This document shows positions 8,811 through 16,851 of a stretch of DNA of 64,000 nt, in pieces (the first letter of the stretch is position 1; every line of letters begins with the position of its first letter). The notes under the pieces were generated by a model that worked only from the letters and a program-made list of their open reading frames with translations, was not told the DNA's origin and ran no database searches. The DNA is from Streptomyces chrestomyceticus JCM 4735 (GTDB lineage: Bacteria; Actinomycetota; Actinomycetes; Streptomycetales; Streptomycetaceae). The position numbers and the translations under genes are program-made. The stretch spans positions 1,364,001 to 1,428,000 of the forward strand of contig NZ_BHZC01000001.1 in assembly GCF_003865135.1 (NCBI RefSeq), in the 5' to 3' direction.

Positions 8811-9003
8811 GAGGGACGCCGACGGCGCTCGGAAGGGCGGCGGGCACGACCGCCGATACCGTCCGCTTCGCCTTCGGGAAGAGAGTGCCCAGCTTCGCGG
8901 GCGTGGATGCGGTCCGGCGCGACAACCACACCACCGAAAAGCGGAAGATCTACCTCCGGCGATGTCCTCCGCCGGGATTCCGCGGACAGGCCCGGCGTAC
9001 GGC

Positions 9004-9041
9004 TTGACCTTCACGCCGACGTCAAGGTCGAGGATGACGCC
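9004..9041 (+). promoter_or_regulatory. MerR-type promoter/operator, probably leaderless
   Basis: A near-perfect dyad at 9006-9029 (GACCTT-C-ACG, spacer, CGT-C-AAGGTC) directly overlaps a TTGACC -35 hexamer (9004-9009). A plausible -10 (AGGATG, 9031-9036) lies 21 bases on. MerR regulators characteristically bind a dyad inside an overlong -35/-10 spacer. The predicted start of transcription falls at or next to the ATG at 9042, suggesting a leaderless mRNA. The MerR gene itself lies just downstream, so autoregulation is likely. Confidence 0.6.
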
Positions 9042-9530
9042 ATGGAAACCCCAGACCATCCCGCCCCGGACATCCCTGCCCCGGACATCACCGCCCGGGG
9101 ACGCGACCGCGTGAACACCGTCAACCAGCGCGTCATCGAGGAGTTCCGCGCCCGTCAGGGCCGTGTGGGCGGCGTGTTCGAAGGGCAGCCGCTGCTCCTG
9201 TTGACGACGACCGGGGCACGGTCCGGTCTGCCGCGCACCAACCCGGCCGTCTACCTGCCGGACGGCGAGGACCGGCTGGCCGTCTTCGCCTCCAACGGCG
9301 GCGCGCCCGCCGCGCCCGCCTGGTACCACAATCTGGCCGCCCGCCCGGAGGCGACGGTCGAGGTCGGTGACCGTACCTACCGGGTACGGGCCCGGGAAGC
9401 CACCGGCGCGGAGCGGGAGCGGCTGTGGGACCGGCAGGTGGCGGCCGATCCGCAGTTCGCGGCCTTCCAGGAGCGGGCCGGGCGGCGCATTCCGGTGCTG
9501 GTGCTCACCCGGTGGGACGGCCGCCCGTGA
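9042..9530 (+). CDS. deazaflavin (F420)-dependent nitroreductase-family protein
   Basis: 162 residues with the split beta-barrel fold of the DDN/F420H2-dependent reductase family: LLLLTTTGARSGLPRTNP (cofactor phosphate-binding region), FASNGGAPAAPAWYHNLAA (the conserved WYHNL motif), then AREATGAERERLWDR. Members reduce quinones, nitro compounds or other electrophiles with F420H2, a cofactor common in actinomycetes. The gene sits behind a MerR-type promoter and is followed 62 bases later by a MerR gene, which suggests induction by a small electrophile or drug. There is no upstream Shine-Dalgarno worth the name, in keeping with a leaderless start. Confidence 0.85.
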   Translation: METPDHPAPDIPAPDITARGRDRVNTVNQRVIEEFRARQGRVGGVFEGQPLLLLTTTGARSGLPRTNPAVYLPDGEDRLAVFASNGGAPAAPAWYHNLAARPEATVEVGDRTYRVRAREATGAERERLWDRQVAADPQFAAFQERAGRRIPVLVLTRWDGRP

Positions 9531-9592
9531 CGGTGCCGTCCACGGCAGGGATTACGCTTCCTCCCGCACGCACCTGCCAGGAGGAAGACGTC

Positions 9593-10129
9593 ATGCGCAT
9601 CGGGGAGCTGGCCCGTGCCACCGGCACGACGACCCGAGCCCTGCGCTACTACGAGGAGCAGGGCCTGCTCCGTCCCGAACGGTCCGCGAACGGCTACCGC
9701 AGCTACGGGGACGAGGCGGTGCGCTCCGTGGCGAACATCCGGCTGCTCCTGGCCTGCGGCCTCACCACCGACGATCTGCGCCGCGTCGACGGCTGTCTGC
9801 GCGACGAGCTGATCGACGCGCATGCCTGCGCCGATCCCACGGCCAAGGCCGAGCTGTTCGAACGGCGCCTGGCCTTGCTCCAAGAACGCATCGACGACCT
9901 CGTGGCCGTACGCGACCAGCTCCTCGGCCGGCTCGCCGGTCTCCGCCGACAGCCCGCCCCGGCCGGTACGACCGGTACGGCCGGCGTGACCGGTGCGGCG
10001 GCCGGGCGGGCGGGCTGTCCTGAGCGGTCCTACGAGGCGGACGGGGCCGTACGCATCGCGTCCACCCGCTCGACGGTGAAGCGCTCCCAGCCGCCGGCGC
10101 GGTCGGAACGGGCGCGCAGCAGGCCGTAG
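9593..10129 (+). CDS. MerR family transcriptional regulator
   Basis: 178 residues. It starts at ATG 9593 behind a strong AGGAGG (CCAGGAGGAAGACGTC). The N-terminal winged helix is textbook MerR (MRIGELARATGTTTRALRYY, then EQGLLRPERSANGYRSY), followed by the dimerisation helix (AELFERRLALLQERIDDLV). A single Cys pair is not evident, so a metal ligand cannot be claimed. The C-terminal ~35 residues are low in complexity and overlap the convergent pseudoprotease gene by 100 bases; the natural end may be shorter. It probably activates the upstream reductase gene and its own transcription through the dyad at 9006-9029. Confidence 0.88.
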   Translation: MRIGELARATGTTTRALRYYEEQGLLRPERSANGYRSYGDEAVRSVANIRLLLACGLTTDDLRRVDGCLRDELIDAHACADPTAKAELFERRLALLQERIDDLVAVRDQLLGRLAGLRRQPAPAGTTGTAGVTGAAAGRAGCPERSYEADGAVRIASTRSTVKRSQPPARSERARSRP

Positions 10130-11247
10130 TCGCCGTCGGTGGCGTTGACCTCGGTGCTGACGAACTTGTCGTTCGCCTTCGACTTCAGCGCGAAGGTGCC
10201 GTCGGGCTGCGGCACCAGCAGGAACTTCTCCCAGGAGCCGACGGTGGCGCCGCGGGTGCGCAGCATGCCGCTGTGGTCGCCCGCGTCCTTGATCTCGGCG
10301 CTGACGAACAGGTCGTTCGCCTCGGACCGCAGGCTCACCGTGCCGTCCGCGGTGTTGTCGGTCAGGGTGAACCGCTGCCAGGACCCGATCTTGTCGGCGC
10401 GGGCCCGCAGCTTGCCCTGCTGGTTGCCGGTGTCGTTGATCTCGGCGGTGACGTACTTGCCGTTCGCGACGGACTTCAGCACCAGCCTGCGGACGACGGT
10501 CCTGGCCCACTCGTCGATGTCGTCGACGCGGGTCGCGACGGCGCCGGTGCGGGTCTCGGCCTCGTCGGTGCCGAGGCACCCGCCCTGCCAGGACCGGCTG
10601 CTGACGGCGACGAGCTGGTACCGGCCGTCCTGCTCGCGGAAGGCGGGGCTGCCGGTGTCGCCCTTGCAGAGGGCGGCGCCGTCCTTGCCGGTGATACCTA
10701 TCCGGCCGTCTTCGGCCGAGTCCACGGTGAAGGCGCCGCTGTGCAGCCGGTCGGGCACCCACGCGGTCCTGGTACGGCCGTAACCGGTGGCCCGCAGTTC
10801 CTCGCCCGCCGTGGGGGCCGAGGTGCCGAGGGCGACCGGGGTGATGCCGGTGACCGGCTTGTCGAGCCTGGCGAGGGCCAGGTCGCGGTCGGCGCGCGGG
10901 ACGAGTTCGACGATCTCCCGTACCTGGCCCGCCTGGGTGGTCAGGTCGGTGCGGCCGACGGTGGCGGTGGTCCTACGGGTGGGCTTGCCCGCGGGGACCC
11001 CGGACGGCTGGGCGGGGTCGTCGGCGAAGCAACTGGCCGCGGTGAGGATCCAGTGGGCGTCGACCAGGGCGCCGGAGCAACTGCGCGCGCCGTCGCCGAT
11101 GTCGAGCTTCGCGGTGAACGCGTAGGTTTGGTCCGCGACGGGGTCGCCGGCGACGGCCTGGGCCGGGGCGGTGGTGAGCGCGCCGGCGGCGACCACGGCA
11201 GCGGTGACGGTGGTCAGCCACGCCGGGCGCGGAATTCTGCGGTGCAC
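10030..11247 (-). CDS. secreted S1-type (pseudo)protease with fascin-like C-terminal domain
   Basis: 405 residues. A Sec signal peptide (residues 1-32, ending APAQA-VAG) leads into a trypsin-like domain (~40-245). The triad is degenerate: the His of TAAHC is replaced by Ser72 (LTAASC), Asp122 is kept (RDLALA), and the Ser of GDSGGP is Thr198 (GDTGSP). It is therefore probably not a working protease and may bind ligands instead. The C-terminal ~145 residues are three repeats of the type LKS.ANGKYV...ExxxxxxGxLRAR...WERF, a fascin-like beta-trefoil suited to carbohydrate or polymer binding. It is closely related in sequence to the downstream EEP protein's trefoil and to the degenerate S1 protein at 16852-18453. 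Confidence 0.82.
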   Translation of the reverse strand: MHRRIPRPAWLTTVTAAVVAAGALTTAPAQAVAGDPVADQTYAFTAKLDIGDGARSCSGALVDAHWILTAASCFADDPAQPSGVPAGKPTRRTTATVGRTDLTTQAGQVREIVELVPRADRDLALARLDKPVTGITPVALGTSAPTAGEELRATGYGRTRTAWVPDRLHSGAFTVDSAEDGRIGITGKDGAALCKGDTGSPAFREQDGRYQLVAVSSRSWQGGCLGTDEAETRTGAVATRVDDIDEWARTVVRRLVLKSVANGKYVTAEINDTGNQQGKLRARADKIGSWQRFTLTDNTADGTVSLRSEANDLFVSAEIKDAGDHSGMLRTRGATVGSWEKFLLVPQPDGTFALKSKANDKFVSTEVNATDGDYGLLRARSDRAGGWERFTVERVDAMRTAPSAS

Positions 11248-11279
11248 GGTTCGTCTCTCGATTCGTTGTCAGGTCATGG

Positions 11280-12710
11280 TCAGGCTGCGGGCAGGGCGAT
11301 GGTGCCGTACAGCGTGTGGTGGTCGGAGGGCTCGGCCTGCGGGGAGGTGGAGCAGGACGTGAAGGCGGCGTTCTTCGGGGCGAAGAGGTAGTCGATCTTC
11401 ATGTCGCGGATGGTCGGCCGGCCGTCGCGCGGCGCGCCGGAATTCCCGAGCTGGGCACACTCCTGGTACTGCGCGTACACGGGCTCCAGCACATCGCGGG
11501 ACTCCCCCTTGGCGGCGTCCGGCGGCACCACGTTGAAGTCCCCGCCGAACACGGTGCGGTATCCGGGCCGGTCGACGATGCGCAGCAGTTCGCCCGCCTG
11601 GGCGCGGCGGAAGCTGCCGTCCGCGTCGTCGTAGGCGGGTCCGCCCGCGCTGAAGTGCGTGGTGCACAGCAGCAGCGCGCGGCTCGGCAGGGCGGCGCAC
11701 AGGGCGGTCCGCTGCTCCGTCTTGGCGCCCCGGGTGTTGGTGTCCGGGGAGGTCAGGTCGTACCGCTGGAACCAGGAGCTCTCGTCCGGCACGGCGAGCC
11801 CGATGCCGTAGGCGCCACGGTCCACGTCTCCGGCGGCGTTGTCACACTGCTTCTGGGCCTTCAGCGCGCCCGCGTTGTAGTGGATGGGCGCGAAGAAGAC
11901 GTTCCAGCCGCGGCCGGTCGCCTGCTCGAGCTTCTCCTCCACCGGTGCGGCGTGCTTCTCGCAGAACTCCTGCAGGAACACCGCGTCCGGCAGCGGGCCG
12001 TCGGCGGAGGGGCGCAGCCGCGACGCGATCTCGGTCGCCAACGTGTCGGCGCCTGTGTGCGAGTTGCCGCACTGGGTGTTGTTATTGCCGCAGACGTTCC
12101 AGGTCATGACGTTGAGCTGGGCCGCGCGAGCAGCGGCCGGGGCAGGGACCGGACTGTCCCGGTCCACCCGCTCGAAGGCGAAACGCTCCCAGGCGCCGAC
12201 CCGGTCGGAACGGGCGCGCAGCAGATCCTGGTCGCCGCCGGTCCCGTTGACCTCGGTGCTGACGTACTTGCCGTTCGCCCGGGACTTCAGCGCAAACGTT
12301 CCGTCAGGCTGCGGCACGAGCTGGAACTTCTCCCACGCACCGATCTTCGTCCCGCGGTTGCGCAGCATCCCGCTGTGGCTCCCCGCGTCCTTGACCTCGG
12401 CACTGACGAACAGCCCGGTCGCATCGGAGCGCAGACTCACGGTGCCGCCCTTGTCGCCGGTGTGCAGCGTGAACTGCTGCCAGTCCCCGGCCCGGTCACC
12501 GTGGGCCCGCACCTTGCCCTGTTGATTCCCGCTGCCGCCGGCCTCGACGGTGACGTACCTGCCGTTCGCCTGCGACTTCAGCGCCCACCGCTGCCCCGCG
12601 GACCTTTGGGTGTCCGCGCCCCCGGCAGCCTGCGCCGCCGTCACAGGCAGAGCTGCCACGACGGCGAGCAGCCCGCACAGCGCGGCGAACGACGATATGA
12701 GCCGACGCAC
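11280..12710 (-). CDS. secreted endonuclease/exonuclease/phosphatase-family protein with fascin-like domain
   Basis: 476 residues from the GTG at 12710, five bases after AGAGGAG. A Sec signal peptide covers residues 1-29. Residues ~33-180 form a fascin-like trefoil (GRYVTVEAGGSGNQQGK, LFVSAEVKDAGSHSG, GKYVSTEVNGTGG). Residues ~195-476 are an EEP (DNase I/sphingomyelinase-like) domain with all the expected catalytic motifs: VMTWNVCGNN, VFLQEFC, GGDFNVVP, MKIDYLF and PSDHHTLYG. It is likely an extracellular nuclease or phosphodiesterase tethered to a polymer by its trefoil. Several Cys pairs suggest disulphides. It lies downstream of the S1 protease gene at 12899 and upstream of the pseudoprotease gene at 10030, both on the same strand. 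Confidence 0.85.
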   Translation of the reverse strand: MRRLISSFAALCGLLAVVAALPVTAAQAAGGADTQRSAGQRWALKSQANGRYVTVEAGGSGNQQGKVRAHGDRAGDWQQFTLHTGDKGGTVSLRSDATGLFVSAEVKDAGSHSGMLRNRGTKIGAWEKFQLVPQPDGTFALKSRANGKYVSTEVNGTGGDQDLLRARSDRVGAWERFAFERVDRDSPVPAPAAARAAQLNVMTWNVCGNNNTQCGNSHTGADTLATEIASRLRPSADGPLPDAVFLQEFCEKHAAPVEEKLEQATGRGWNVFFAPIHYNAGALKAQKQCDNAAGDVDRGAYGIGLAVPDESSWFQRYDLTSPDTNTRGAKTEQRTALCAALPSRALLLCTTHFSAGGPAYDDADGSFRRAQAGELLRIVDRPGYRTVFGGDFNVVPPDAAKGESRDVLEPVYAQYQECAQLGNSGAPRDGRPTIRDMKIDYLFAPKNAAFTSCSTSPQAEPSDHHTLYGTIALPAA

Positions 12711-12855
12711 ACGATCTCCTCTTGCTGGTTCGGTCTGCGTCGCATGGAGATTCAGACACAGAAAGGCGGATTCTACGGACACGGGGGCGCTTCCCCGTCA
12801 GTGGTGTCGGTGCCGGGCTCGGCGACGGAAGCGCCTGGTGTCCTGTACACACACA

Positions 12856-12886
12856 AGAGCCGGGCACCTGGCAGGTGCCCGGCTCT
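12856..12886 (-). terminator. hairpin terminator after the repeat-bearing S1 protease gene
   Basis: A perfect 14-bp stem (12856-12869 with 12873-12886) and a three-base loop, 12 bases beyond the stop codon of the leftward gene at 12899. Confidence 0.75.
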
Positions 12887-12898
12887 GCGGTGCGTGCG

Positions 12899-14785
12899 TC
12901 AGGCGGCAGGCACCAGAGTGCGCTCGCGGGCCAGTGATTGCGTGGTGGTGTCACCGTTCAGGGTGAGGCGGCCGTTGGGCCACGCGACGACGACGTCGTT
13001 GCGGGCGGTGTCACCGCCGAAGGCACCGACGGTGGCCAGGGCGCTGGAACGGAAACCCGACTTCGCGGGGCTCAACTGATGCTCGGACTCGAGCTGGTTG
13101 GTGCCGACGTTGTCGTAGACGGTGACTTCGCCGTCGGACCAGCGCACGAAGAGGTCCTGGTCACCGGTGGACGGGTTGAAGTCGCCGGCCGCCAGATCAC
13201 GGGCGTGCGGCCAAGTGCCATTCGGGGCGGCCAGCCGCGACTCGGCGTGGAAACCGTTCGCGTCCACGTTCGTGAAGAAGGTGACGCGGCCGTTCGCCCA
13301 CCGCACCACCACGTCATCACTGCGCGTATTGCCACCACCGAAACGGCCCGCGGCCATTCCCACCGCCTGCGTCCAGGTGCTGTTCGGCGCCTTGAGCTGG
13401 ATGGCGTTCTTGAGCTTGTTCGTCTCGTTGACGTCCTTGTAAAGGGTCACCTTGCCATTCGTCCAGCGCACCAGGAGATCACTGGTCCCGTCCCCGGTGA
13501 AATCACCCGCGGTCATCACCGCCGCGTTCTTCCACTCCGGGTCCTTGGCCAACTGCACGTCCTTGCCGAAACCGTATGCACCATTACCCGGGTACAGGGA
13601 GACCTCCCCGTCCGACCAGCGCACAATCAGGTCACTGACGTTGTTGCGCACCGACGCGGAATGGAAACTGCCGGCGGTCATCGAGCGGGCATGCTGCCAA
13701 GTGCCCGCCCCGCCCATCGTGAACTTCCCGTCCAGCGGAAGATCGGCGACAGCCTGCCGGTACAGCCACACCGCATCATCATCGAACTGCGAGGTGTAGG
13801 ACGTGTGGTCGTACAGCCCGCCGGTCTTGTACCCGCCGATCACACCGACCAGCTTGCCGCGCGTCCCGTCGAAATCCTCGATGAACGGGCCGCCACTCAC
13901 CCCGGACCGGTAACCGTCACACTGAATCTCCATGAAACGGCCCTGGAAAGCCCGCGTGTCATTCGTGCACGACAACGGCGTCTTCTGCCCACCCGGATAG
14001 CCGACGGCGGTGACGCTCTCCCGGGCCAGGTGCGCGGAATCGACGGACGTAAGGGTGTTGCCGGGACCTGCGGCGTCCTCCAGCAGTTGCCCCTGGGCAT
14101 TGGCGCCCACCCGCAGGAAGGCGAAGTCCACGTCGTCGTCGGCCGGGCTCTGCTGGTAGCGGTGGTCGACCCACACCTTGCCGTCCAGCACGGGGAAGAT
14201 GCCGTACGGCATCTCGCCGGCCTGGCCCGCCTTGGTCGTCCCGGCGCGGTAGCCCGGGACGAAGGCGGCGTCACGCAGCGACGTGTTGCCCTTGATGCAG
14301 TGCGCGGCCGTGACGACCAGGCTCTTGGAGGCGGAGGAGACGGTGCTGGCGGTGCAGAACTGATTGGGGGTCGCGTTGCCGTCCTTGCCGCGCAGCAGGA
14401 ACACGCCGACGGTGGCGATCCCCTCGGCCACCTGGTGGGTCGGCTCCGCCGACCGCTTGCGCCGCACGCCGGGCGCGGGCTGTCCGGCCTCGCTCTTGGC
14501 GCCGGGCTCGGCGGTCTCCACCGGCACGGCACTGCGGATACGTTCCGGCGTCCAGTAGCGTTCGGTTTCCTTTGCCTTTCGCACCTGTTCAGGGGAAGAA
14601 GGGTCCGGCGTGCCGCTGGAACCGGTCATCTGCGGCGCGTCCGGCGTCGCCGCGGAAACGGCGGGCGAACGGTCCGTAGGCGGCGGGGTGGCGCCGACGG
14701 CGGCCGCGGCGGAAATTCCGGTGCCGGCCAGGGTCAGGGAGGCCACGCCGAGAGTGGTGGCGCGCAGCCAGAATGTGCGTCTCAT
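12899..14785 (-). CDS. secreted S1-type serine protease with five FG-GAP-like repeats
   Basis: 628 residues: signal peptide (1-~29), a Pro/Ser-rich propeptide-like stretch to ~115, then a trypsin/V8-like domain. The triad is intact here: His162 (VTAAHC), Asp near 218-220 (DDDVDFAFL) and Ser297 (GVSGGP). From ~350 there are five tandem ~50-residue repeats of the pattern W..A..M.AG.F....DL.VRW.(D/N)G.V.LY, likely blades of a beta-propeller used for substrate or surface attachment. The same repeats end the protein at 16852-18453, but that one has a degenerate triad. It has its own hairpin terminator. Confidence 0.87.
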   Translation of the reverse strand: MRRTFWLRATTLGVASLTLAGTGISAAAAVGATPPPTDRSPAVSAATPDAPQMTGSSGTPDPSSPEQVRKAKETERYWTPERIRSAVPVETAEPGAKSEAGQPAPGVRRKRSAEPTHQVAEGIATVGVFLLRGKDGNATPNQFCTASTVSSASKSLVVTAAHCIKGNTSLRDAAFVPGYRAGTTKAGQAGEMPYGIFPVLDGKVWVDHRYQQSPADDDVDFAFLRVGANAQGQLLEDAAGPGNTLTSVDSAHLARESVTAVGYPGGQKTPLSCTNDTRAFQGRFMEIQCDGYRSGVSGGPFIEDFDGTRGKLVGVIGGYKTGGLYDHTSYTSQFDDDAVWLYRQAVADLPLDGKFTMGGAGTWQHARSMTAGSFHSASVRNNVSDLIVRWSDGEVSLYPGNGAYGFGKDVQLAKDPEWKNAAVMTAGDFTGDGTSDLLVRWTNGKVTLYKDVNETNKLKNAIQLKAPNSTWTQAVGMAAGRFGGGNTRSDDVVVRWANGRVTFFTNVDANGFHAESRLAAPNGTWPHARDLAAGDFNPSTGDQDLFVRWSDGEVTVYDNVGTNQLESEHQLSPAKSGFRSSALATVGAFGGDTARNDVVVAWPNGRLTLNGDTTTQSLARERTLVPAA

Positions 14786-14863
14786 GAAGTGCTCTTTGCG
14801 GAGAAGCGGGCTCGGCCGGCTACCCGGCCGAGCGAATTGCGGATACGGAATGCAGCGTGACTG

Positions 14864-16638
14864 TCAGGAAATGCGCGGCCCGGTGGCCGGTGACGGTGTG
14901 ACTGTCAGCGGAATGTCCAGGACGTCTCCGGACCGGGCGGCCGGGGCGTCTTCGGAATGGGTGGTCAGGCGCAGGATGTAGGAGCCTGGGCGCGGTCCGG
15001 TGAGCAGGGGCGGCAGGGTGATGCGGCCGTCGGCGTCCGTGGGCGGCAGAAGCAGGGAACGTACCGGTCGGTCGTGCTCGGTCTCGGTCTCGTCCTGGTT
15101 CCGGAAGAACGGTCCCTCGAGGGTGGGCACCGGCTTCTCCCCCTTGACGGCGGTCAGCACGGTCACGGCGATGCGCAGCCCGGCGACGGGCCGGCCGTTC
15201 CGGGTGACCCGCACGGACGGCAGCTCGGAGAGGAGGCTGTCCGGGCCCGCCTTCAAGGGCAGCGACAGGGGCGGACGCTGCGGGTCCTGGTGGCCCTCAT
15301 GGTCCTGGTCCCACAGCTCCAGACGGTAGGGGCGGGCCGGACGGTGACCATGAAGTCGACGGCCGGGCCGCGTCCGCCGGGCGCCGTCGCGGTGAGCGTG
15401 AAACGGCCCGGGTGATCTGCGGGCTGGAGGGCGGGGGTGGTGGCAATGCCGCCCCGGTCGGCCGTCACCGTCACGGTGTTGGCCTCCCCCGCCAGCCGCA
15501 CACCGTTGCCACGGAACGTCACCCGGGCGCCGGGCACGGGGTGGCCGTGCGCGTCGAGGGCCCGGACCTGCGGGCGCCTGGCGACGGCATGCCCGACCTC
15601 GGCGTCCAGCTCGCGACTGCCCAGGGGCTCCAGCCTGGTCACGGTGCGGTGATCCACGACGGGCTGCGGCTTCTCGACCGGCTTCGGCTTCTCCACGGGC
15701 TCAGGAGCAGGCTTGCCCGAAGGACGCTGCGGCATAGGCCGTACCTGCCCCTGCCCCGGAAGGGGACCCGGCCCCGGGCGCACCCCCGAGCTTCTGTCCG
15801 CAGGATCAGGCCGGTGCGGCACGGCAGGAGCACCATCCGGCGTCTCCACCACCCCGACACCACGATACGTATCCATCCACTTCCGCACCGCATTCACATA
15901 CGCGCGGGAATTGTTGTAACTCAAAATGGCCCGGTCCAGATCAGCAGACCGGCGCAGATCCCGCTCCCCCGCACACAGATACCGCGCCGTACCCAACGCC
16001 GCATCAAACATATTGTTCGGATCCCTCACCCCGTCACCATTACCGTCCGCCCCCCAACTCCCCCACGTCGACGGAATGAACTGCATCGGCCCCACCGCAC
16101 GGTCGAACACCGCATCCCCGTCCCACCGCCCCCCATCGGTGTCCCGGATCAACGCGAACTCCACCCCGTCCAGCCGCGGCCCCCGAATCGGCCGCACCGT
16201 CGAACCATCCACCCGCAGCCCGTACCCCGACGCATGCACCGACTCCACCCGCCCGATCCCCGCCACCAACTCCCACGGCAGACCACACGACGGCTGACTC
16301 CCCCGCAACACCCCCTCCGCCTTCCGATACGCCGCCAACGCCGTAGCAGGGATCCCCGCAGCACCCGGTGACGCCTTGTCAGTGTCTCCCGAGGCGGGCT
16401 CCTTCCCTTGCCCGTCCCGCAGAAGGTTGGGCAGATCGAGCGCGGGCTCGCCCCGGTGCCGGGACTGCGCGCTGTCAGGGCCGGCGGCGGCCTGACGGGC
16501 GTCGGCACGCGAGGGGCCGGCGGCTTCCAGGGGGCTGAGCGTTGCCGCGGCACTCAGGCTGGCGGCCAGAGCACAGGCACACAGGCTCTGACGTACTCGG
16601 CGCGCGACCAGAGTGGGCAGGGTGGGGAAGGGGTTCAC
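14864..16638 (-). pseudogene. secreted lytic transglycosylase with Ig-like domains, apparent single-base frameshift
   Basis: Reads from a GTG at 16638. A signal peptide comes first, then from ~residue 105 a lytic murein transglycosylase domain (WELVAGIGRVES with the catalytic Glu, AVGPMQFIPSTWGSWGADG, AILSYNNSRAYVNAV). A PEPVEKPKPVEKP-type linker and an Ig/invasin-like domain (QVRALDAHGHPVPGARVTF) follow. After TVRPAP the frame turns to nonsense and stops at 15253. The next frame continues smoothly as YRLELWDQDHEG and a second Ig-like domain ending at 14864. One extra base in the G run at 15329-15332 (plus strand) restores a single protein of ~590 residues. It would cleave peptidoglycan outside the cell. 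Confidence 0.78.
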
Positions 16639-16799
16639 GGGCGGGCAGGTCCTTGGCGTGCGGAGAGATCGACAGGCGCGGCGTCGTCGCAGGCGCCTGC
16701 TTGCTTCGGGGCAGTAGCGGTGGTGAAGGGCTGGAGGGCACGAGTCGTCCGGTGCGGGCCGGACGACGGCCCGTAAGGCCGGGCGTACGAGCCACAGGT

Positions 16800-16831
16800 C
16801 CGGCCGGCCACCTGATGTGGTGGCCGGCCGG
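16800..16831 (-). terminator. hairpin terminator after the repeat-bearing pseudoprotease gene
   Basis: A 13-bp perfect stem (16800-16812 with 16819-16831) and a six-base loop, 20 bases beyond the stop codon at 16852 on the leftward strand. Confidence 0.72.
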
Positions 16832-16851
16832 GTTTCTGTGCGGTGCGTGCG

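Noticed and set aside
6375..9041. Long N-terminal extension of the deazaflavin reductase frame
   Set aside because: It is antisense to cvnA and cvnB; the real gene starts at 9042 next to its promoter.
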